In this document: piece by piece, positions 46,931 to 56,395 of the stretch
Position numbering within the stretch: the stretch's first letter is position 1
Layout of the letters: each line of letters opens with the position of its first letter
Source: Solilutibacter silvestris
GTDB lineage: Bacteria > Pseudomonadota > Gammaproteobacteria > Xanthomonadales > Xanthomonadaceae
NCBI RefSeq assembly: GCF_002895945.1
Contig: NZ_NPZB01000002.1
Location: forward strand, 682,001 to 746,000
Length of the DNA stretch: 64,000 nucleotides
Direction: 5' to 3'
The notes under the pieces: model-generated
Databases searched by the model: none
The model's input: only the letters and a program-made list of their open reading frames with translations
Told to the model about the DNA's origin: nothing
Position numbers and translations under genes: made by a program

Positions 46931-48304
46931 ATGACACGAGCAGGATGCTTGAATCGGCAAAGCATGGTCCAGGGGCACATGGTGCGCGCGGCAAGAACGG
47001 CGGTTTCGATGATCCTTCTGCTGCTCGCACTGCCCGGCTGGGCGGCAGAGGTGCGCGCGGTGCGCGTGACCCAGGGCGCCACCGGCACCCGCGCCGAAAT
47101 CCAGCTCGACCGCGACAGCGAATACAGCGTCATCAACCTCGACAACCCACGCCGCCTGGTCGTCGATTTCAAGGACAGCGGCGTGCGCTACGGATTGCCG
47201 ATGCCACCCGGTGCCGGTCTGGTGCGCGATGTCCGCAGTGGTTCGCCCGAACCCGGTTCGGCGCGACTGGTCTTCGACCTGCGTGGCGACGTCACGCCGA
47301 TCCGGCCGCACATGGAATCGAACGGCAGCGGCCGCGTGCTGGTGATCGAATGGCCGGATGACGGCGAAGGCGACACGTCGCATCCCGTCGCATCGATGCC
47401 GGTTCCGCCGCCATCCACCGAAACGCAACAGGCACAGGACGTCCCGCCGCAGTCCGTGGTCGAACGGCCTCCGGTGGTCGTCGCGCCACCCGCCAACACC
47501 ACGCCGACAGCCCAGGCGCCGGTGCGGACCCTCGCCGATGTCGCCAAGCGCGCCGGCGGCCGGCCGTTGCTGATCGCCATCGACGCCGGCCACGGCGGCC
47601 AGGACACTGGCGCCCACGGCGCGTCGGGCACCCTCGAAAAGAACGTCACCCTGCAGGTGGCCAAGGAACTTGCGCGCCAGATCAACGCGACGCCGGGGAT
47701 GAAGGCCTTCCTGACCCGCGATTCCGATTTCTTCATTCCACTGGTGCAGCGCTACCAACTCGCGCGCAAGCACAAGGCCGACATGTTCGTGGCGATCCAC
47801 GCCGATGCCTTCACCGACCCCTCGGCGAGCGGTTCATCGGTGTGGGTGTTGTCGCGACGCGGCCAGACATCGCAGGCCGCGCGCTGGCTGGCCGATCAGG
47901 AAAACGCCGCCGATCTGGTCGGTGGCGTGCGCCTGCGAGACAAGGACAACACGCTGGCATCGGTACTGCTCGATCTCTCGCAAAGCGCGACCCAGCGCGC
48001 GTCCGAGGAGATCGCCGCGCAGGTGTTGCGTGGGCTCGCCGATCTCGGCAAGACCCACCGCGGCGAGATCGATCGCGCCAACTTCGTGGTGCTGCGTTCG
48101 CCGGACGTGCCGTCGATGCTGGTCGAGACCGCCTTCATCAGCAATCCCGGGGAAGAACGCAAGCTCAACAACCCCGACTACCAGCGCGAACTGGCGCGCG
48201 CGGTACTGAACGGAATCCACACCTATTTCCGTCGCCAGCCGCCGCCAGGCACGCAATACGCCGCGATTTATGCCGGTGGTGGCGTGACCGCCGCACGGCC
48301 CTGA
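46931..48304 (+). CDS. N-acetylmuramoyl-L-alanine amidase with AMIN domain (AmiB/AmiC type)
   Basis: 457 residues. Cleaves peptidoglycan stem peptides during cell division. Order: signal peptide (around residue 38), AMIN domain (~40-150, septal peptidoglycan targeting), Pro-rich linker (~155-205), amidase_3 catalytic domain with zinc motifs [16 protein letters not shown], the Glu of [18 protein letters not shown] and [18 protein letters not shown] precedes ATG 46931 at ten bases; ATG 46979 would give a shorter signal peptide. Corresponds to amiB in the E. coli order. Confidence 0.95.
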   Translation: MTRAGCLNRQSMVQGHMVRAARTAVSMILLLLALPGWAAEVRAVRVTQGATGTRAEIQLDRDSEYSVINLDNPRRLVVDFKDSGVRYGLPMPPGAGLVRDVRSGSPEPGSARLVFDLRGDVTPIRPHMESNGSGRVLVIEWPDDGEGDTSHPVASMPVPPPSTETQQAQDVPPQSVVERPPVVVAPPANTTPTAQAPVRTLADVAKRAGGRPLLIAIDAGHGGQDTGAHGASGTLEKNVTLQVAKELARQINATPGMKAFLTRDSDFFIPLVQRYQLARKHKADMFVAIHADAFTDPSASGSSVWVLSRRGQTSQAARWLADQENAADLVGGVRLRDKDNTLASVLLDLSQSATQRASEEIAAQVLRGLADLGKTHRGEIDRANFVVLRSPDVPSMLVETAFISNPGEERKLNNPDYQRELARAVLNGIHTYFRRQPPPGTQYAAIYAGGGVTAARP

Positions 48305-48330
48305 GAAATCGGCAACCAGGTCCGAGTCGG

Positions 48331-48342
48331 TATCATTTGGCA

Positions 48343-48345
<3 letters not shown>
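48331..48345 (+). promoter_or_regulatory. Leaderless-type -10 element of mutL
   Basis: TATCAT at 48331-48336, six bases, then ATG 48343, with no ribosome site, in the 38-base gap after the amidase gene. Confidence 0.45.
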
Positions 48346-50130
<1,785 letters not shown>

Positions 50131-50164
50131 TTTCTCCACACATGCACACATGGATCACCCGCAA

Positions 50165-51124
50165 ATGAAACGAACATTGGCCATCGGACTGGCGTTGTTG
50201 CTGGCGTGCGGAAGCGCGACTGCGCGTGAAGTCGCCAAGACCCCACCGCGACCGGTGCCGTTACTGTGGAAGGCCTGCGATGCCGACAACTGCATTTATC
50301 TGCTCGGTTCGTTCCATGTCCTGAAGGCCAGCGACTATCCGTTGTCGAACGACGTCGATGCCGCGTTGGCGAAATCGGCGCGCGTGGTGTTCGAAATTTC
50401 GCCCACCGAGATGCAGGACAAGAACGCTGCCGCGATGGCGTTGTTCCAGGCTGGCGTGCGCATGGATGGCACCACCCTCGACAGCGATTTGTCACCCGCA
50501 CAGCAAGCGAAGCTCGCGGCGTGGCTGGGCAAGCACGAAACCGGACTCGCAAAATCGGGATTGGGCAATGCAGCGCTGCAACGGCTGAAACCGTGGTTCG
50601 TCGCCATCCTCATCACCCAGCTCGAATACCAGACGGCCGGCATGTCGCCCGAATACGGCCTCGACGAACACATGACCAAGGCCGCGGGCGATGCCGGAAA
50701 ACAGACGCAAGGATTGGAAACCGTCGCCGAACAGGTGCGCATCCTCTCCGGATTGTCGGTGAAGGATCAGGTGCAGATGCTGGAGGAATCGCTGGACGAA
50801 AGCGGCTCGACCGCCAGCGAAATCGCGGCGCTGCACAAGGCCTGGCGCGTGGGCGATGCCGCCACGCTATGGAAGGACATGGGCGCCAAGCTGCTTCACG
50901 ACTATCCCGATGCCTATCGCGTGATCGATGCCGATCGCAACGCGCGCTGGTTGCCGCGCCTTGCGTCGATGCTCGACACGCCCGGCGAGAAAGACACGCT
51001 GGTGGTGGTCGGTTCGCTCCACCTGCTCGGGCCGGATGGCCTTGTGGAAGGCTTGAAGGCGCGCGGCTACAATGTCGAGCGCGTGTGCTCGGCGTGTGCG
51101 GCAGGGAATAGCCACCATGACTGA
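50165..51124 (+). CDS. Exported TraB/GumN-family (TIKI-like) protein
   Basis: 319 residues. A signal peptide (LAIGLALLLACGSATA) precedes a TraB/GumN domain: IYLLGSFHVLKASDYPL, VVFEISPTEMQ, QTQGLETVAEQV, and VVVGSLHLLGPDGLVEGLKARGY. Relatives are putative metalloproteases; GumN lies at the end of the xanthan cluster in Xanthomonas, but no gum genes are here. ATG 50165 starts the signal peptide. Its end overlaps the next gene by eight bases. Confidence 0.9.
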   Translation: MKRTLAIGLALLLACGSATAREVAKTPPRPVPLLWKACDADNCIYLLGSFHVLKASDYPLSNDVDAALAKSARVVFEISPTEMQDKNAAAMALFQAGVRMDGTTLDSDLSPAQQAKLAAWLGKHETGLAKSGLGNAALQRLKPWFVAILITQLEYQTAGMSPEYGLDEHMTKAAGDAGKQTQGLETVAEQVRILSGLSVKDQVQMLEESLDESGSTASEIAALHKAWRVGDAATLWKDMGAKLLHDYPDAYRVIDADRNARWLPRLASMLDTPGEKDTLVVVGSLHLLGPDGLVEGLKARGYNVERVCSACAAGNSHHD

Positions 51125-52706
51125 CTCGGCTCACGTTCGGCAATTGCAAGGGCGGTACCGCGAGGCGGTCGATGCATTGAACCGAGGCGATTGGATCCGG
51201 GCCCAGCATGTCGCGATGTATCTGCTGCGTGATGCGCCTGCCCATGCAGGCGTTGCGTTCGTCGCGGGTGTCGCAGCGCTTGAGTTGCAGCAGATACCTT
51301 TGGCCACGCAGTGTCTGGAACGCGCCGTGCGAATCAACCCCGACCGTGCGGATTATCTGGCGCAATATGCACGAGTGCTGGTGATGGCCAGGCAATCGCG
51401 CGAAGCGCACCACGCTGCGGATCGAGCGATGACATTGCAACCCGAGGATGTCTTGAGCATGGATACGCTCGGCGTCGTCTATTCTCAGCTCAATGCTTAT
51501 GGGCACGCGCGGGATGCTTTCGCGAAGGTTGTGGAAAAAATGCCGGGGGTAGCCAGCTATCGTTTCAACCTGGCGACGGCGTTGATCTTCCATGGCGAAA
51601 TCGACGCAGCGGAAAGCGAGCTTGAAGCCTGTCTCACCATTGATCCCGATTTCTGGAGGGCACATCTTTCTCTGGCGCAACTACGCAAGCAAACATGCGA
51701 CCACAATCATGTGGAGCGGCTGCGGGTTTTGTTGTCCTCACATTCACAAGTCGATGATGCACGTCTGTATCTCAATTTGGCACTGGCGAAGGAGCTAGAG
51801 GATCTCGGGGAATATTCGTTGTCGTTCCGGATGTTGACTGCGGGGAAGCGAGCTGGCAAAGAAGGGCGAGGCGACTCCACTGTCCGCGACAAGGTGGTTT
51901 TTTCCGCCATCGAGCAGCATTGGCGACCGAGCTCGGGGAATTCCGGATGTCGCGATGGGGCGCCGATCTTCGTGATCGGGATGCCGCGTAGCGGCACCAC
52001 GCTGGTCGACAGGATTCTCTCATCGCATCCCGACGTCCAGTCAGCGGGGGAACTGCAGGATTTCGGCGTGCTATTGAAGCAGCTTTCGGGTTCGACGACG
52101 CTGCAACTTCTTGACGAGGATACGTTCGCCAAGGCATCGGCGCTGGATTGGTCGCGTCTTGGTCATGCCTATATCGAATCGGTGCGATCATTGGTGCCGC
52201 AGTCACCGCGTTTCGTGGACAAATTGCCGCACAACTTCCTATATGCCGGCTACATTGCCAATGCATTGCCCGATGCGCGCATCGTGTGTCTGCGTCGCGG
52301 GTCTATGGACAGCTGCCTCGGAAATTTCCGCCAATTGTTCGCGTTGTCGTCCCCTTACTACGATTATTCCTTCGATATTCTCGATACCGGAAAGTACTAC
52401 GTGATGTTCGATCGCCTGATGCGATTCTGGAGGGAGCGTCTGGGAGATCGTCTGCTCGAGGTCCGCTACGAAGATCTTGTCGATCGCCAGCGCGATACGA
52501 CTGCAGGCATTCTTGAGCATTGTCAGCTGGAATGGAATGATGCCTGCCTTGATTTTGCCAACAACCAAGCCCCTGTTGGAACTGCCAGTGCTGTGCAGGT
52601 GCGGCGATCGATGAATCGGGATGCGCTGGATCGATGGAAGCGATACGAGCAGGAACTCGAACCGTTGCGACTGCTGCTGGAAAACGAAGGAATCGCCGTC
52701 TCCTGA
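51117..52706 (+). CDS. TPR-repeat sulfotransferase-family protein
   Basis: 529 residues. The N-terminal ~230 residues are TPR-like helical repeats (ATQCLERAVRINPDRADYLA, MDTLGVVYSQLNAYGHARDA). The C-terminal ~250 form a sulfotransferase domain with the PAPS 5'-phosphosulfate loop FVIGMPRSGTTLVDRILSSH and the 3'-phosphate motif ARIVCLRRGSMDSCLGNFRQ, with KLPHNFLY. Substrate unknown; protein tyrosine or glycan sulfation is possible. Codon use is visibly less GC-rich than in its neighbours, which may indicate transfer. Confidence 0.88.
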   Translation: MTDSAHVRQLQGRYREAVDALNRGDWIRAQHVAMYLLRDAPAHAGVAFVAGVAALELQQIPLATQCLERAVRINPDRADYLAQYARVLVMARQSREAHHAADRAMTLQPEDVLSMDTLGVVYSQLNAYGHARDAFAKVVEKMPGVASYRFNLATALIFHGEIDAAESELEACLTIDPDFWRAHLSLAQLRKQTCDHNHVERLRVLLSSHSQVDDARLYLNLALAKELEDLGEYSLSFRMLTAGKRAGKEGRGDSTVRDKVVFSAIEQHWRPSSGNSGCRDGAPIFVIGMPRSGTTLVDRILSSHPDVQSAGELQDFGVLLKQLSGSTTLQLLDEDTFAKASALDWSRLGHAYIESVRSLVPQSPRFVDKLPHNFLYAGYIANALPDARIVCLRRGSMDSCLGNFRQLFALSSPYYDYSFDILDTGKYYVMFDRLMRFWRERLGDRLLEVRYEDLVDRQRDTTAGILEHCQLEWNDACLDFANNQAPVGTASAVQVRRSMNRDALDRWKRYEQELEPLRLLLENEGIAVS

Positions 52707-52716
52707 ATGCGACGGA

Positions 52717-53151
52717 TCAATCTGTCTGCGGCGCCGATACCATTACGATGCAATCCACCGGGCAGGGCGGAATGCACAGCTCGCAGCCGGTGCAGAGATC
52801 GTCGATCACGACATGCATCAGTTTCGATCCGCCGATGATGGCGTCGACCGGACACGCGGCGATGCATTTGGTGCAGCCGATGCACTCGTCTTCGATGATT
52901 TCGGCGACGATTGCCGGCTTGCACTCGCCGCGCGTTCGATCGTAGGGAAGGGCGGGAACCCCAAGCACTGCGGCAAGCGCGATCGCGCCTTCATCGCCGC
53001 CCGGCGGGCAATGATCGATGCCGGCCTCGCCACGTGCTATCGCTTCGGCGTAGGGGCGGCAGCCGTCGTAACCGCACTGGCCACATTGGGTCTGCGGCAG
53101 CAATCGATCGAGGCGTTCGACCAATGCGCTGTCACTCCGAGCCGGAGGCAT
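52717..53151 (-). CDS. RnfB-like ferredoxin-type electron transfer protein
   Basis: 144 residues. A Fe-S binding motif [19 protein letters not shown] with a later Cys (HCPPGG) matches the RnfB N-terminal cluster, followed by two [4Fe-4S] ferredoxin motifs ([31 protein letters not shown]). The membrane anchor of true RnfB is missing and no other rnf genes are here, so it is probably a soluble carrier. ATG 53151 shares one base with the metG stop. Confidence 0.88.
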   Translation of the reverse strand: MPPARSDSALVERLDRLLPQTQCGQCGYDGCRPYAEAIARGEAGIDHCPPGGDEGAIALAAVLGVPALPYDRTRGECKPAIVAEIIEDECIGCTKCIAACPVDAIIGGSKLMHVVIDDLCTGCELCIPPCPVDCIVMVSAPQTD

Positions 53152-55211
53152 CACCGCACCGGCATGCCCGGCTGGGCGCCGGCGTCGGCATCGAGCAGGA
53201 ACAGCCCGCCGCCATCGAAACCGGCCGAGAGGATCATTCCTTCGCTGACGCCGAAACGCATTTTGCGTGGCGCGAGATTGGCGATGAACACCACGTTGCG
53301 GCCCACGAGTTGTTCCGGTTCGCCATAGCTGGCGCGGATGCCCGAGAAAATCTGGCGCTGGCCGAGATCGCCGGCGTCCAACAGGAAGCGCAACAACTTG
53401 TCGGAGCCGTCGATGAAGCCGCATTCCAGCACCTTGCCGACGCGTAGGTCGAGCTTGGCGAAATCGTCGATGCCGATGTTTGCGGGGCTCTCGGCAGGTG
53501 CCGGCGCTTCGGTTTTCTTTGTGGGCGCGCTGGTTTGTGCGGCGGCGAGCGTGTCTTTCGATGCTTCGGTCATGGCGCCGATCTGCTTCGGGTCGATACG
53601 GGTGAACAGTGGCTGATAGGCATTGATGCGATGCGCGATGATCGGGGAATTGCAGTCCGTCCACGCCGACAGTGGTGCCTGCTGCCAGTCGGCCACGCGC
53701 GCGGCAACGTTCGGCAGCACCGGCGCCAACGCCAGCGTCAACACGCGGAACAAGTTGATGCCCTGCGTGCACACTGCCTGCAATTCGGCATCGGCACCAT
53801 CCCGGCCGTTATCAAGCTCCTTCGCGATCACCCACGGCTTGTGTTCGTCGATGTATTTGTTGGCTTCGTCGGCCAGTGTCATCGTCAGGCGCAGTGCCTG
53901 TGCGACATCGTCGCTGGCATAGGCGGTGCGAATCGCTACGAGTCGATTGACGAAATCGGCATACATCGCCGGCTCCGGCAGCGATTCCGCCAGCATCCCC
54001 CCGAAACGTTTCTCGATGAAACCGGCGCAGCGACTGGCGAGATTGACGAACTTGCCGACGATGTCGCTGTTCACGCGCGCGATGAAATCGCCGAGGTTGA
54101 GGTCGAGATCATCGACGCCACCCGACGACTTCGCCGCGAAGTAGTAACGCAGCGCTTCGGGATCCAGTCCCTGTTCGAGGTAGGTACGCGCCATCACGAA
54201 GGTGCCGCGTGACTTCGACATCTTGGCGCCATCGACGGTGAGATAGCCGTTGACGTGCAGGCGCGTCGGCGTGCGATGGCCGGAACCGTGCAGCACTGCC
54301 GGCCAGAACAGGCCATGGAAGTTGACGATGTCCTTGCCGATGAAATGGTGCATCTCGGCCGTGCTGCCGGCGCGCAGGTAACTTTCGAAATCGATGCCGC
54401 GCGCGTCGCACAGCACCTTGAAGCTGGAGAGATAGCCGATCGGCGCATCCAGCCAGACGTAGAAATACTTGCCGGGCGCGCCGGGAATCTCGAAGCCGAA
54501 GTAGGGCGCGTCGCGCGAGATGTCCCACGGCCGCAGGCCGCCGTCGCCATCCAGCCATTCCTGCAGCTTGGCCTTCACTCCCGGCACCGCGACATCGCCG
54601 GACAGCCATTCGCGCAGGAAGGCTTCGAATTGCCCGAGTTCGAAGAAGTAATGTTCGGAATCGCGCAGCACCGGCGTCGCGCCGGACACCACCGACTTCG
54701 GGTCCTTCAGTTCGGTCGGCGAATACGTTGCGCCGCAAACCTCGCAGTTGTCGCCGTACTGATCCGGGCTACCACAATTGGGGCAGGTGCCGCGCACATA
54801 ACGATCAGGCAGGAACATCCCGCGTTCGGGATCGTACAACTGCGACACACTGCGCTTGCCGATGTGGCCGTTGCCGAGCAGGCGCGTGTAGATGGATTCG
54901 GTCAGCGCGCGATTGCCGGCCGAGTTGGTGGAATCGTAGTGGTCGAAAGCGACATGGAACGCCGCGAAATCGCGCTCGTGTGCTTGCTGGATGCCGGCGA
55001 TGAAGGCTTCCGCCGTCAGTCCGGCCTTCTCCGCGGCAAGCATGATCGGCGTGCCGTGGGTGTCGTCGGCGCAGACGAAATGGACTTCATCGCCCGCCAT
55101 CCGCCGCGCGCGCACCCACATGTCGGCCTGGATGTAACCCACCAGATGGCCGAGGTGGATCTGCCCGTTGGCATAGGGCAGGGCGCAGGTGACGAGAGTC
55201 GGGGACGGCAT
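53151..55211 (-). CDS. metG: Methionyl-tRNA synthetase
   Basis: 686 residues. Class I aaRS with [21 protein letters not shown] (HIGH motif), a zinc knuckle with four Cys ([15 protein letters not shown]), [11 protein letters not shown] (KMSKS) and a C-terminal EMAP-like tRNA-binding domain (~585-686, [27 protein letters not shown]) giving the long dimeric form. Followed by the rnfB-like gene with overlapping stop/start. Confidence 0.98.
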   Translation of the reverse strand: MPSPTLVTCALPYANGQIHLGHLVGYIQADMWVRARRMAGDEVHFVCADDTHGTPIMLAAEKAGLTAEAFIAGIQQAHERDFAAFHVAFDHYDSTNSAGNRALTESIYTRLLGNGHIGKRSVSQLYDPERGMFLPDRYVRGTCPNCGSPDQYGDNCEVCGATYSPTELKDPKSVVSGATPVLRDSEHYFFELGQFEAFLREWLSGDVAVPGVKAKLQEWLDGDGGLRPWDISRDAPYFGFEIPGAPGKYFYVWLDAPIGYLSSFKVLCDARGIDFESYLRAGSTAEMHHFIGKDIVNFHGLFWPAVLHGSGHRTPTRLHVNGYLTVDGAKMSKSRGTFVMARTYLEQGLDPEALRYYFAAKSSGGVDDLDLNLGDFIARVNSDIVGKFVNLASRCAGFIEKRFGGMLAESLPEPAMYADFVNRLVAIRTAYASDDVAQALRLTMTLADEANKYIDEHKPWVIAKELDNGRDGADAELQAVCTQGINLFRVLTLALAPVLPNVAARVADWQQAPLSAWTDCNSPIIAHRINAYQPLFTRIDPKQIGAMTEASKDTLAAAQTSAPTKKTEAPAPAESPANIGIDDFAKLDLRVGKVLECGFIDGSDKLLRFLLDAGDLGQRQIFSGIRASYGEPEQLVGRNVVFIANLAPRKMRFGVSEGMILSAGFDGGGLFLLDADAGAQPGMPVR

Positions 55212-55257
55212 CGGCAGGATCGGGCGAAACAGGGTCGGCGATTATCGCATGCAGCCC

Positions 55258-55285
55258 AAAAAACAGGCCCGGATGACCGGGCCTG
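55258..55285 (-). terminator. Rho-independent terminator of the DUF2147 gene
   Basis: Read leftward, CAGGCCCGG, loop TCAT, CCGGGCCTG, then TTTTTT. It is 26 bases beyond the DUF2147 stop and separates it from metG. Confidence 0.92.
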
Positions 55286-55310
55286 GAGTTCGGAGCGATG
55301 TCGGAAACAA

Positions 55311-55751
55311 TCAGTGCTTGCGGATCCAGGTCTGGCTGCGGCCGAGCAGCGAGAAGCCGAGGAAACCGCGCACTTCCATCTTGCTGCCGTCGGCGCTGGG
55401 CGTCAGCTTGACCGAATAGGTCTTGCCATTGTTCGGGTCGAGGATCTTGCCGCCATCCCAGGTGTCGCCGTCCTTGCGCACGTTCCACATGATCACCATG
55501 CCTTCGACGGGCTTGTCCTTGCGCTCACCCGAGCAGGCGTCGCACACCGGGTGCGGCCCCTTGTCGGATTGCAGGACTTCCACCACTTTCGCAGCCAGCG
55601 AACCATTGGTCGTGGTGTAGATCTCGACCGTCGACTTCGGCTTGTGGGTCGAGTCATCGATGGTCGTCCAGGTTCCGACGGGCGAAGCGTGCTGCGCGAA
55701 CGCGGCAAGCGGCAGGGCGGACAGGCAGAAAGCGATCAGGATTTTGCGCAT
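55311..55751 (-). CDS. DUF2147 exported protein
   Basis: 146 residues. Signal peptide (ILIAFCLSALPLAAFAQ), then the DUF2147 pattern: SPVGTWTTIDDSTHKPKSTV, a CDACSGERKDKP Cys pair, GMVIMWNV, WDGGKILDPNNGKTYSVKL and the C-terminal FLGFSLLGRSQTWIR. Role unknown; members are periplasmic and some respond to envelope stress. Single-gene unit with its own terminator. Confidence 0.92.
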   Translation of the reverse strand: MRKILIAFCLSALPLAAFAQHASPVGTWTTIDDSTHKPKSTVEIYTTTNGSLAAKVVEVLQSDKGPHPVCDACSGERKDKPVEGMVIMWNVRKDGDTWDGGKILDPNNGKTYSVKLTPSADGSKMEVRGFLGFSLLGRSQTWIRKH

Positions 55752-55858
55752 GATTCGGAAACTCCTTGGGCGCCGGTCTTCGGCATTGGATGATTTATAG
55801 CCGAACGGCGTGCTGGTGTCGTGTCGCTACGCCGCACGTTCAGCTGGTATGGAAGTTC

Positions 55859-55890
55859 ATAAAAAAGAACCCCGCCGAAGCGGGGTTCTT
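55859..55890 (-). terminator. Rho-independent terminator after the TonB-receptor remnant
   Basis: Read leftward, AGAACCCCGC, loop TTCG, GCGGGGTTCT, then TTTTT. It lies just beyond the remnant's C terminus. Confidence 0.9.
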
Positions 55891-55904
55891 TCGAATGCAA
55901 TAAC

Positions 55905-56260
55905 GCGGCATTACTTTTTTTGGTAGCTCCGATGTCCCAGTGTGCTTGTACGTAATACGAGTGCCCTAGCAGGTTGAAGTTCGCGGAGTTGTACGGTGCG
56001 GTGCTGGTGCCTAGGTACGTATCATTCCGCGGCGCCATTTTGCCAGTCAGGTTGTTGACCATGAATGACAACGCTATGCCATTGTCCATCTTGTCGTTCA
56101 CGCTGCCGTTGTAACGGGTGAATGCAGGCAATTTCCCGGCTCCGGGAATCGCGTAGCCGTAAGTGCTGATGTTGGCCGCGCGATAGTTGGGCATGGGCCC
56201 GATCGGGTGCCTCTTGTATTCCAATCCTACGGTGAGGTCGTGATGCACTGGGGAATCGCG
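55905..56260 (-). pseudogene. C-terminal remnant of a TonB-dependent receptor
   Basis: About 115 codons align with the end of the adjacent full receptor: PNYRAANISTYGYAIPGAGK against PNYRAGLDAKKLYSFAGAGK, then SFMVNNLTGK and PYNSANFNLLGHSYYVQAHWDIGA against PYNSGNYNAYGRSIFLEARWGIGG. No start, plug or barrel upstream survives. The last codons run into a seven-T stretch (55915-55921); one base more there would restore an immediate TAA stop, so the tail is frameshifted. It is downstream of and in the same direction as its intact paralogue, consistent with a collapsed tandem duplication. Confidence 0.85.
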
Positions 56261-56347
56261 CATGTCCCTATATCTCAAGCGCATCCAAGCCGGTTGGCGG
56301 TGTTGTCGCAAACGCTTCCGACTTGGGCCTGAAGAGTCTTGCAGGAC

Positions 56348-56375
56348 ATAAAGCCCCGCGTATGCGGGGCTTTAT
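56348..56375 (-). terminator. Hairpin terminator of the TonB-dependent receptor
   Basis: Read leftward, ATAAAGCCCCGC, loop ATAC, GCGGGGCTTTAT. The stem itself supplies a short T stretch; no long T-run follows. Confidence 0.75.
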
Positions 56376-56395
56376 GGAGATACAGGGCTGGTGAC

